From: Streptosporangiaceae bacterium
GTDB lineage: Bacteria; Actinomycetota; Actinomycetes; Streptosporangiales; Streptosporangiaceae
Reading direction: 5' to 3'
DNA: 15,855 nt
Assembly: GCA_030052355.1 (NCBI GenBank)
Contig: JASIGS010000758.1
Location: 1-15,855, forward strand
This document shows, one piece after another, positions 1-6,343 of the stretch; within the stretch, counting starts at the first letter, position 1, and each line of letters opens with the position of its first letter. The notes beneath the pieces are model-generated. The model searched no databases, was not told where the DNA came from, and saw nothing but the letters and a program-made list of their open reading frames with translations. A program made the position numbers and the translations under genes.

Positions 1-1790
1 TCTTCACCCTCGCCGCCGGCGGCGTGGAGCTGACCGCCGAGTGGCTGTCCCCGATCGAGCCCGGCGATCTCAAGCGCCAGTCCGCGCCGTTCAGCCTGCT
101 AACCGTTTCCGTCCAGGCCACCGACGGGGCGAGCCACGACGTGCAGTTGTACGCCGACATCACCGGCGAGTGGGCGTCCTCGCGGGAGAGGGACAAAATC
201 ACCTGGAAGGCGAGCACAACCAAGGACAACCGCTACTGGTCGGTCCGGCTCAAGACGCAGACGCAGCTTAAAGAGGACGCCCAGATGGCGCAGTGGGGCA
301 GCGTGGTCTGGGGATCGCCGCGGAGCGGCGAGCTCAGCTATCAGTCGGGCTACGACGTTGACGTTCGTGACCTCTTCGCGACGGCGGGCAAGCTCGCTGA
401 CACTTCGGACAAGGACTACCGTGCGATCGACGACAGGCGGCCGGTGTTCGCCTTCGCCCGGGACTTCGGTGCCGTCGGGGCAACCCAGCAGTCGGCCCAG
501 TTCGCGATCGGGCACGTCCGCACGCCGCTGGTCAGCTACGGCCACCCGGACGCTAAGCTCCTGACTCCGCTGTGGACCAAGTACTGGCCGGACGCCGAAG
601 CGATGGCCGACTTTGTCCTCGCCGACGCTGCCGCTGGCCGCAGCCGCGCGATCGCGCTCGACTCGACGATCCAGGGCGCGGCGACCAGCGCCGCCGGCTC
701 CGGCTACTCGGCGATGTGCGCACTCGCGGCGCGGCAGTGCTACGGCGGCACAGAACTGGCCATTGGCCCGGACGGCAGCACGTGGCTGCTGGGCAAGGAG
801 ATCTCCAGCGACGGCGACACCAACACCGTGGACATCTTCGACCAGGCGTACCTCATGTGGCTGTATATGGACCCGGACCGCGTCCCGCTCGTGATGGCGC
901 CGATCCTCACCTGGTGCGACTCGGCTGGCTGGCAGACGTCTTCGTTCTGGAAGGGCAAGAAGACCAAGTACTGCGTGCACGACCTGGGCGTTTACCCGGT
1001 GGCCAGCGGCCGCGCGCCCGGCGACGGCGAGCAGATGCCGGTGGAGGAGTCCGCGGGCATGCTCATCATGGCCGCCTCGTACGCGCGGAAGGTCGGCGCG
1101 TCCACCGCGCGGGCGTTCCTCGCCAGATGGACGAAGCTGTGGACCCAGTGGGCGGATTACCTGCTGACCCAGGTGCCGTCACCGGCCACCCAGCTCACGA
1201 CCGATGACTGGGTGCCCATCCCCTATGTGACGCCTGCGCACGGAGTCAACCTCGGAATCAAGGCGATCGTCGGCCTCGCGGCCGCGAGCCAGATCGCCAC
1301 GATCCTGGGCGACACGGCGAACGCGACCAAGTGGTCCAAGGCAGCCAGGGACAACGTGAGGCCGTGGGTCACGCGTTCCACGAACTCGAAGAGCGACCCG
1401 TACCTCAACCTGGAGCAGGGGGCCAAGGGCACCTGGACCTGCGTCTACAACGCCTACTACCAGCAGGTGATCGGCGAGGACCTCGTGCCCGAGTCGGTCG
1501 CGGCCGAGCAGGCCAGCTTCTACCTGGGCAAGCTCACCACGTACGGCATGCCGCTGCAGACCGGTGTCCGGGACGACACCAACAAGGTCGAGTGGCTGGT
1601 CTACCTCGCGGCCTGGCTGCGCAGCTATCCGGTCGCCGGCGATCTGCTCAGCCGGAGCGTTGCCTTCATCAACGACACGCCGTCCCTGGTGCCCTATCCC
1701 GACCGGTACGACACGGCCAACGCCGTCGGCGCGCCCGGCATCAAGGCTCACCCGACGCTGGGAGCCGTGTTCGCGCTGCTCGCCCCGTAG
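1..1790 (+). CDS. Glutaminase A-family (GtaA-like, DUF5127/DUF4965/DUF1793) protein, 5'-truncated by window edge
   Basis: The reading frame is open from the first base (first full codon at 3) and already matches the family there, so the true start lies upstream and the GTG at 24 is internal. About 595 codons are visible. Family-typical stretches are the N-terminal LSPIEPGDLKRQSAPFSLL segment (about 45-105), a DRRPVFAFARDFG segment (about 433), the central MPVEESAGMLIMAAS segment (about 1036) and the C-terminal NLGIKAIVGLAA and GTWTCVYNAYYQQVIGEDLVP-like segments (about 1246 and 1430). These correspond to the DUF5127, DUF4965 and DUF1793 parts of proteins named after fungal glutaminase GtaA. 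Most bacterial members have no demonstrated activity, and the helical core resembles alpha-barrel glycosidases, so both glutaminase and sugar hydrolase activity are possible. The family is usually secreted, but the signal peptide would lie outside the window. The stop is TAG at 1788-1790. The last 58 bp recur at 4745-4802. The next gene is convergent. Confidence 0.88.
   Translation, partial: FTLAAGGVELTAEWLSPIEPGDLKRQSAPFSLLTVSVQATDGASHDVQLYADITGEWASSRERDKITWKASTTKDNRYWSVRLKTQTQLKEDAQMAQWGSVVWGSPRSGELSYQSGYDVDVRDLFATAGKLADTSDKDYRAIDDRRPVFAFARDFGAVGATQQSAQFAIGHVRTPLVSYGHPDAKLLTPLWTKYWPDAEAMADFVLADAAAGRSRAIALDSTIQGAATSAAGSGYSAMCALAARQCYGGTELAIGPDGSTWLLGKEISSDGDTNTVDIFDQAYLMWLYMDPDRVPLVMAPILTWCDSAGWQTSSFWKGKKTKYCVHDLGVYPVASGRAPGDGEQMPVEESAGMLIMAASYARKVGASTARAFLARWTKLWTQWADYLLTQVPSPATQLTTDDWVPIPYVTPAHGVNLGIKAIVGLAAASQIATILGDTANATKWSKAARDNVRPWVTRSTNSKSDPYLNLEQGAKGTWTCVYNAYYQQVIGEDLVPESVAAEQASFYLGKLTTYGMPLQTGVRDDTNKVEWLVYLAAWLRSYPVAGDLLSRSVAFINDTPSLVPYPDRYDTANAVGAPGIKAHPTLGAVFALLAP
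1733..1790 (+). repeat. 58-bp direct repeat, copy A (3' end of the GtaA-like gene)
   Basis: The terminal 58 bases of the GtaA-like gene, including its TAG stop, recur in the same orientation at 4745-4802. By hand alignment 53 of 58 positions are identical with no gap, and the first 26 bases match perfectly. This copy encodes the end PGIKAHPTLGAVFALLAP followed by stop. It is the intact functional copy; the other sits in noncoding DNA. Confidence 0.9.
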
Positions 1791-1828
1791 CGATCGGGCA
1801 TCCCGGCTGGCGCGTGCGGCCCGCTTCT

Positions 1829-1866
1829 CTTCGCACCGCTCAAGCTGCTCCTGCAGCCGTGCGAAG
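1829..1866. terminator. Candidate bidirectional terminator hairpin between convergent genes
   Basis: An 8-bp perfect outer stem (CTTCGCAC at 1829-1836 with GTGCGAAG at 1859-1866) encloses a 5-bp inner stem (GCTGC at 1844-1848 with GCAGC at 1853-1857) and a TCCT loop, with an asymmetric internal bulge. It sits in the 92-bp gap between the stop at 1790 on the plus strand and the stop at 1883 on the minus strand. There is no U-tract, as is common in high-GC actinomycetes. The placement supports a shared terminator; folding energy was not computed. Confidence 0.45.
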
Positions 1867-1882
1867 CTACTGCCGATGGTCC

Positions 1883-4594
1883 CTAGCTGACCACGAGCAC
1901 GGTCGGGCCGGTGCCGGCCTCTATCGCCGTGCAGTGGCCCGGGCTCGGGCACGCGAGGCCGACGACGGACGTGTCGTCTGAGGCGGGGAACGTGGAGATC
2001 GTGGTCTTGTTCCAGTCGTGCCCGCCGTCAGTGGTGTAGACGACGAACTGCGCCGGTCCGGAACCGGAGCCACCTACGCAAACTGTGCTGGATGCGCAGC
2101 TGACGGCCTCAGCCTGCGGCAGTCCCACCGAGGCGGCGCGCCAGGTCTTGCCGAAGTTGGTCGTCTCGACGAGGCCGAATCCGGCCGCGTAGCACAGCGA
2201 CGCGCTCATGCAGGAGACACTGTTCGGCTCGAGCGCGTTCGCCGGGAACTTGCCGGTGTACGAAGACGCCCACCCGTCGACGGTGGCATCGCTGGCCGCC
2301 GGAAACACAATCCCCTCAGTTACCGGAGTCGAGCCCACGGCAACGCACGACGACATGCTGAGACACGTCATGGTGTCAGGCTCGTCATCGACCACGCCGT
2401 CAAAGGTCCACTTGCGGCCCGCGTCGCTGGAGCCATAGACGAGCGCGCCACTGTACTTAGTCATGAAGGCGGTCACGTAGCAGGTGCCGTCCGCCAGGCA
2501 AGCATCGGACCAGACGCTGACCAGTGGCGAATATTGGTACGGGAGGCTCACCTCGGACCAGGAGGCGCCGGCATCGTCAGTGACAGCGACCTTGCTGCCG
2601 TCACCGCTGGCGATGCAATCGGACCCGTTCACGCAGGCAACGCGGGCGAAGCTACCGGCCGCGCCGATGGCAGCCGTGCTCCACGTCTGGCCACCGTCGG
2701 TCGTCCGCACGATGTAGCCGTGCCCAGACAGCCCGCCGACCGCGATGCACTCCGCGTTCGACGGGCACGCCACCGAGTAGAGGCTGGCGTCGCTCGACCG
2801 CCAGGCGGTGTGCCAGCCAGTGCCGATGCAGGCGGTGATGGGGCTGAGGTCCAGCTCGGTCTGGAAACCCGTCAGCTGCCACTCGGTGATCCAGGCGTTA
2901 AGGAAGGCATACAGCGAGCCGCTCAGGTAGGGCGTCACGCCCAGGCAGAGCTGTGGCGGCCAGGGTTCGGCGGCGCTGCCCTTGATGCCGCCCTGGAGCG
3001 TCATACCGACGCCGATCACGTCCAGTTCGCCAATCTGAACCTGGACGCCCGCAGCGGCATCGACGGACAGCGCGGCGGAGGCGCTGGCCTGCGCCGGATC
3101 GGACGAGGACGAGTCGATGCGGCGCACCGAGCCGCCTGGATTGGTGACGAAGCCCAGCATCCGGTAGCTGTGCTGGGACACCTTGATCGTTCCGGCGGCA
3201 CTGACCGTGAAGGACGCCGCGGGTGCGATCGCGACAGAGATGCCCGTGTCGCCGAGCACGAACAGCGCCTGGTGGGTGTTCTGCCATGATGCGGGCAGCG
3301 AGCACTGCAGCTCCGCGGTAGCGGTGAGATTGGCGCTGATCGTCGGCTGGTAAGAGATCCACACGTCGGCCGACGGGCTGCTGAGCAAGCTCCCGAGCGC
3401 GACCTGGACGTGTGCCTCGACGTCGGTCAGCGTCAGGCTCAGGCTGCCGGACAGGCCCACCGAAGCTGCATCCGAGCCCCCGCACTGCAGCGCGGAGGCC
3501 GGGATGGAGCCGAAGTCAATGGTGCCCAGCAGATCCTGCGCGGCCGCCGGGCTGCGCGCGGCCCTCATGACGACGGGACGCTGACTGCCGTTTGCGGGCA
3601 CCGCGCCGTCCCCGATCAGTCCCGAGAAGTCCGCCTGAGCCGCCTGCATCGTCGATGCCAGCGACGCCGGCGCCGCAACCGTGATCGTGGCGGGCGTGGC
3701 GGCTGTATCGACGGCGGTCACGGTTCCGGCCAGCCCGCTCGGGTAGACACTGCCGCCAGGCTCGAGAACATAGTCCTGCCCGGCCGCGGGCACTGTCGCG
3801 CCCGCGGCCAGAGTCACCTGCCAGGGCGTCTGGCTGACGCCGTCGCCAGTCGTGGTGGCGAGGCCGCCGGTCACGGCCGACACGTCAGACGCGGCCGCGA
3901 CCACCGCGCCGCTGGCGGCGGTGAGACTGGCAGTGCTCACCGGAGGCGGGTTGCTGAAGGTGAACCGGCTCGCAGCCGTGCCGGGCGACGTGCCGCCAGC
4001 GGTCGTGACAGTGACCACTACTCGCCCGGCCCACGAGGCAGGCGTGCGCACGCGAAGCCGAGTGCCGGTGCCGCCCGCCACTCTTGCTGCCAGCTTGCCG
4101 AAGTGCACCGACCGCACGTAAGACAGCGCCTTGCCCGTGATCGTGATCAGCTGGTCGCCAGTTACCGGACCGGAATGCGCCGACATGGCGGTTATCGACG
4201 GACGGATGACGTAGTGGAATCTTGCCGCCGACGGCTTGCTGGTGCCGGACGCCCCGCCGATCGTGATCGCCAGGCTGCCTGCTGCGTGCCTGGGCGTCAC
4301 AAACACCAGCACGGTTGAGGACCGGATTCGCAGGCTGTGCGTGACCACGCCGCCCAGCCGAACCCACTCCGCTCGCTGGAAACCGGCGCCGTCGACCGTC
4401 ACACTCGTGCCGCCGGCGACCGGCCCGGCGACTGGCGAGATAGAGTCGATCACCGGCCGCCCGCTGACCGTGCGGCCCGTTCCGGTGATGCTGGCGCTCC
4501 CGTTGCCCGGGGAGGCCAGCGCGGCGCCCGCTGAAGCGACACCAGCCGCCAGCAGCAGAGCTAACGCGACCAGGCCAAACAGCAGGCGTCGCAT
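1883..4594 (-). CDS. Secreted IPT/TIG-domain protein with C-terminal seven-repeat (C-x5-C, Asp-box) propeller
   Basis: A 903-residue protein. The ATG at 4594 is chosen over upstream in-frame starts because a strong ribosome binding site lies 6 nt before it and the first residues form a signal peptide (MRRLL, a hydrophobic core, then an AGAALA-type cleavage region near residue 27). Residues about 48-129 and 131-214 are two IPT/TIG immunoglobulin-like domains, recognisable by ISPVAGPVAGGTSVTVDGAGF and the related SAHSGPVTGDQLITITGKAL. Residues about 220-585 are beta-rich, low in charge and not assigned. Residues about 600-903 carry seven repeats, each with a C-x5-C pair (Cys 610/616, 654/660, 699/705, 744/750, 795/801, 833/839, 882/888), most followed by an Asp-box such as TTDGGQTW (about 631), SSDAGRKW (about 722) or TTDGGHDW (about 854). 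This suits a seven-bladed BNR/Ycf48-like propeller with possible disulfides. No sialidase catalytic set was recognised, so a binding or adhesive surface role is inferred. Stop TAG at 1883-1885. Confidence 0.85.
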   Translation of the reverse strand: MRRLLFGLVALALLLAAGVASAGAALASPGNGSASITGTGRTVSGRPVIDSISPVAGPVAGGTSVTVDGAGFQRAEWVRLGGVVTHSLRIRSSTVLVFVTPRHAAGSLAITIGGASGTSKPSAARFHYVIRPSITAMSAHSGPVTGDQLITITGKALSYVRSVHFGKLAARVAGGTGTRLRVRTPASWAGRVVVTVTTAGGTSPGTAASRFTFSNPPPVSTASLTAASGAVVAAASDVSAVTGGLATTTGDGVSQTPWQVTLAAGATVPAAGQDYVLEPGGSVYPSGLAGTVTAVDTAATPATITVAAPASLASTMQAAQADFSGLIGDGAVPANGSQRPVVMRAARSPAAAQDLLGTIDFGSIPASALQCGGSDAASVGLSGSLSLTLTDVEAHVQVALGSLLSSPSADVWISYQPTISANLTATAELQCSLPASWQNTHQALFVLGDTGISVAIAPAASFTVSAAGTIKVSQHSYRMLGFVTNPGGSVRRIDSSSSDPAQASASAALSVDAAAGVQVQIGELDVIGVGMTLQGGIKGSAAEPWPPQLCLGVTPYLSGSLYAFLNAWITEWQLTGFQTELDLSPITACIGTGWHTAWRSSDASLYSVACPSNAECIAVGGLSGHGYIVRTTDGGQTWSTAAIGAAGSFARVACVNGSDCIASGDGSKVAVTDDAGASWSEVSLPYQYSPLVSVWSDACLADGTCYVTAFMTKYSGALVYGSSDAGRKWTFDGVVDDEPDTMTCLSMSSCVAVGSTPVTEGIVFPAASDATVDGWASSYTGKFPANALEPNSVSCMSASLCYAAGFGLVETTNFGKTWRAASVGLPQAEAVSCASSTVCVGGSGSGPAQFVVYTTDGGHDWNKTTISTFPASDDTSVVGLACPSPGHCTAIEAGTGPTVLVVS

Positions 4595-4600
4595 GACAGT

Positions 4601-4610
4601 CCCCTCCGGA
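4601..4610 (-). promoter_or_regulatory. Ribosome binding site of the IPT/propeller gene
   Basis: On the minus strand TCCGGAGGGG ends 6 nt before the ATG at 4594. It decides this start over in-frame starts up to 21 codons upstream, which have no comparable site and would bury the signal peptide. Confidence 0.8.
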
Positions 4611-4623
4611 TCGCCGTCTCCCC

Positions 4624-4675
4624 GCCAGCACGGCGCGCTACGCCGCAAAGACGGCACTCAAGCTGCCGTGCTGGC
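4624..4675 (-). promoter_or_regulatory. Inverted repeat with a competing hairpin upstream of the IPT/propeller gene
   Basis: Perfect 11-bp arms (GCCAGCACGGC at 4624-4634 and GCCGTGCTGGC at 4665-4675) are separated by 30 nt. The right arm also overlaps a second, exclusive hairpin: ACGGCA at 4651-4656 can pair with TGCCGT at 4664-4669 around a 7-nt loop. The structure lies about 30-80 nt upstream of the start codon, with the ribosome binding site left outside it. It could be an operator or a leader-RNA switch; there is no direct evidence for either. Confidence 0.4.
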
Positions 4676-4744
4676 CTGTCAGACAGACGCCTGAACCCGG
4701 CAGAACGTTCACGCAGCGCGACGCGCGGCGCGGCGGGCAGTCGG

Positions 4745-4802
4745 GCCCGGCATCAAGGCTCACCCGACGCGCCGAGCCGTGTTCGTGCTGCTCGCCCCGT
4801 GG
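4745..4802 (+). pseudogene. 58-bp direct repeat, copy B: decayed duplicate of the GtaA-like gene 3' end
   Basis: This noncoding copy matches 1733-1790 at 53 of 58 positions. Read in the same frame it gives GPGIKAHPTRRAVFVLLAPW against PGIKAHPTLGAVFALLAP in the real gene; the TAG stop is TGG here and the frame runs on without family resemblance. Codons immediately upstream (about 4737-4744) read A-V-G, as in copy A but lacking one alanine codon, and further upstream no similarity was seen. The match is thus a short island with sharp edges, 34 bp beyond the panB stop. It is either the last trace of a second GtaA-type gene or a duplication made when the intervening segment arrived. Confidence 0.85.
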
Positions 4803-4836
4803 CTGCCGGGAGTTCGCCGGCGACTAGAGCGTCACG

Positions 4837-5664
4837 CTACGCGTAGCTGTGTGCCTGGTCGGGATAGCTGCCCGCGGCAACCTCGCTGGCGTACTGGCGG
4901 GCGGCGGCCAGCAGGTCAGCGCGCAGGTTGCCGTACTGCTTGACGAACCTCGGCAGGCGGCCGGTGCTCAGCCCGGCCATGTCCTGCCAGACCAGGATCT
5001 GCGCGTCGCATCCAGGACCAGCGCCGATGCCGACCGTCGGGATGCGCAGCGCTGCGGACACCCTGCTGCCCAGCTCCGCCGGTACCGACTCCAGTACGAC
5101 CGCGAACGCCCCGGCACGTTCCAGCTCGATGGCGTCGGCCAGCAGTTGCTCGCCGGCGTCGCCGCGGCCCTGGACCCGGCGCGTACCGCCAAGCACGTTC
5201 ACGCTCTGCGGAGTCAGCCCGAGATGGCCCATGACCGGAATGCCCGCGGCGACCAGCGCGCGCACCTGGGGCAGCACCCGGCCGCCACCCTCGAGCTTGA
5301 CCGCCTGCGCACCGCCTTCCTTCAGGTGCCTGACCGCGTTGGTCAGGGCCACCTCCGGCCCGGCCTGATAGCTGCCGAACGGCAGGTCGGCCACGACCAG
5401 GGCCGTCCTGGTTCCCGCGACGACCGCCTTTGTCATGGTGATCAGCTCGTCCATGGTCACCGGCAGCGTGCTGTCGTAGCCGAGCACCAGCTGCGCGCTG
5501 GTGTCGCCCACCAGCAGCGCGCGGACGCCGGCCTGCTCGAAGATTCCGGCGGTCAGCACGTCGTAGCTGGTCAGCATCGGCCATCGTTCGCCCCGGTCGG
5601 TGGCCGCCTGCAGATCGCCGACGGTGATGCGCCGGTCGTCCGGCCATGCGGATGTACTGGACAT
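4837..5664 (-). CDS. panB: 3-methyl-2-oxobutanoate hydroxymethyltransferase (PanB)
   Basis: Cytosolic enzyme that transfers a hydroxymethyl group from 5,10-methylenetetrahydrofolate to alpha-ketoisovalerate, giving ketopantoate, the first committed step to pantothenate and CoA. The 275-residue product has the normal length. Expected active-site residues are in place: Mg ligands Asp54 (LLVGDTS), Asp93 (VADLPFGSY) and Glu125 (VKLEGG), Lys123, His147 (MGHLGLTPQ) and the catalytic Glu192 (VVLESVP), followed by the GIGAGPGCD segment at 212-220. The ATG at 5664 is preferred because AGGAAGG lies 8 nt upstream; an in-frame GTG at 5688 lacks a placed site. Stop TAG at 4837-4839. It follows the GrpB gene by 65 nt on the same strand and may be the last gene of that operon or have its own promoter. 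No panC or panD is present in the window. Confidence 0.96.
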   Translation of the reverse strand: MSSTSAWPDDRRITVGDLQAATDRGERWPMLTSYDVLTAGIFEQAGVRALLVGDTSAQLVLGYDSTLPVTMDELITMTKAVVAGTRTALVVADLPFGSYQAGPEVALTNAVRHLKEGGAQAVKLEGGGRVLPQVRALVAAGIPVMGHLGLTPQSVNVLGGTRRVQGRGDAGEQLLADAIELERAGAFAVVLESVPAELGSRVSAALRIPTVGIGAGPGCDAQILVWQDMAGLSTGRLPRFVKQYGNLRADLLAAARQYASEVAAGSYPDQAHSYA

Positions 5665-5672
5665 GAGAGTTG

Positions 5673-5679
5673 CCTTCCT
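5673..5679 (-). promoter_or_regulatory. Ribosome binding site of panB
   Basis: AGGAAGG on the minus strand, 8 nt before the ATG at 5664. It decides the start in favour of the 275-residue form. Confidence 0.7.
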
Positions 5680-5729
5680 GGTCGCCACCTCCGTGGTTGG
5701 CGCCAGCTCCCATCCTGGCCGAGCATCGC

Positions 5730-6341
5730 CTACTCCTGAAGGAGGCCGGCGGCGACAAATGCGCGGTGGTAGATCTCCCTGACGACTTGCTGCTTGCGGG
5801 CGTTGTACTGCATGACGTGCTCCCCGACGGCGTTGGCGTCCGACGCAGCATCGCGCTTGGCGGCCGCGTACAGGTCTCGCTCTTCGGGGTGCGCCCGCAG
5901 CCAGTCACGGAAGATGCGGTGCCGCACGAGCTCGGGGCTGTCGGGCCCGAAGACGTGCAGGTTGCAGCTCGGCTCGTCTGCTGTCAGGCAACGGTGGCCG
6001 TACCACCACGGCTCACGGATCACCAGCCTGAATCCGGCGGACTCCAGCGCCGGCACGTACTGAAGCTCGCGTTCGGGGTCAGCCACTGTCAGGTCGATGT
6101 CGATGACGGGCTTGGCCGCGAGGCCGGGCACGGACGTGGAGCCCACGTGCTCGACTTGCAGGGCTCGCCAGCCGAGCGCCGCGTGGATCCGGCCGGCCAG
6201 AGTGTCGTATCGCCGGGGCCACTCGGGATCGGCCGGGCACACGTCGATACCGGTGCGCGGTGTGTACCCGCCCACCCAGGGACAGGCACCTGGCGGCTTG
6301 CCGAAGTCGCTGAACGTAACTATCTCGGCGGCGCTGGGCAC
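5730..6341 (-). CDS. GrpB/UPF0157 family protein (nucleotidyltransferase-fold)
   Basis: About 203 residues if it starts at the GTG at 6341, two nucleotides past the stop of the preceding hydrolase gene, which suggests translational coupling. No clear ribosome binding site is seen, and an in-frame GTG at 6275 is an alternative that would give the usual 170-180 residues. The family signature QVEHVGSTSVPGLAAKPVID is at residues about 62-81 and is followed by IDLTV, giving the D-x-D pair of a nucleotidyltransferase-like site. Further family-typical parts are CNLHVF (about 126), FRDWLRAHPEERDLYAAAK (about 144-162) and the C-terminal Y-N-A-R-K segment. GrpB proteins have no settled biochemical role. 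A GrpB domain occurs fused to dephospho-CoA kinase (CoaE) in mycobacteria and relatives, so a place next to panB is suggestive. Stop TAG at 5730-5732. Confidence 0.88.
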   Translation of the reverse strand: MPSAAEIVTFSDFGKPPGACPWVGGYTPRTGIDVCPADPEWPRRYDTLAGRIHAALGWRALQVEHVGSTSVPGLAAKPVIDIDLTVADPERELQYVPALESAGFRLVIREPWWYGHRCLTADEPSCNLHVFGPDSPELVRHRIFRDWLRAHPEERDLYAAAKRDAASDANAVGEHVMQYNARKQQVVREIYHRAFVAAGLLQE

Positions 6342-6343
6342 GG

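Noticed and set aside
24..26. GTG as the true start of the GtaA-like gene
   Set aside because: The frame is open to the window edge and the codons before it already resemble the family, so this GTG is internal and the start lies outside the window.
99..980. Minus-strand open frame opposite the GtaA-like gene
   Set aside because: The translation is Arg-rich and without motifs, and the opposite strand has unmistakable family segments.
2018..3289. Long plus-strand open frame opposite the IPT/propeller gene
   Set aside because: It lies entirely antisense to a gene with clear domains, has a composition rich in Arg, Gly and Ala without motifs, and lacks a ribosome site; it is a GC-rich shadow frame.
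4837..4846. Perfect palindrome CTACGCGTAG over the panB stop
   Set aside because: A single 10-bp palindrome that is simply the last codons and stop of panB; no second copy or pairing structure supports a role.
5665..5688. Upstream GTG start of panB adding 8 residues
   Set aside because: It has no properly spaced ribosome site, while ATG 5664 has AGGAAGG 8 nt upstream; the shorter protein matches family length.
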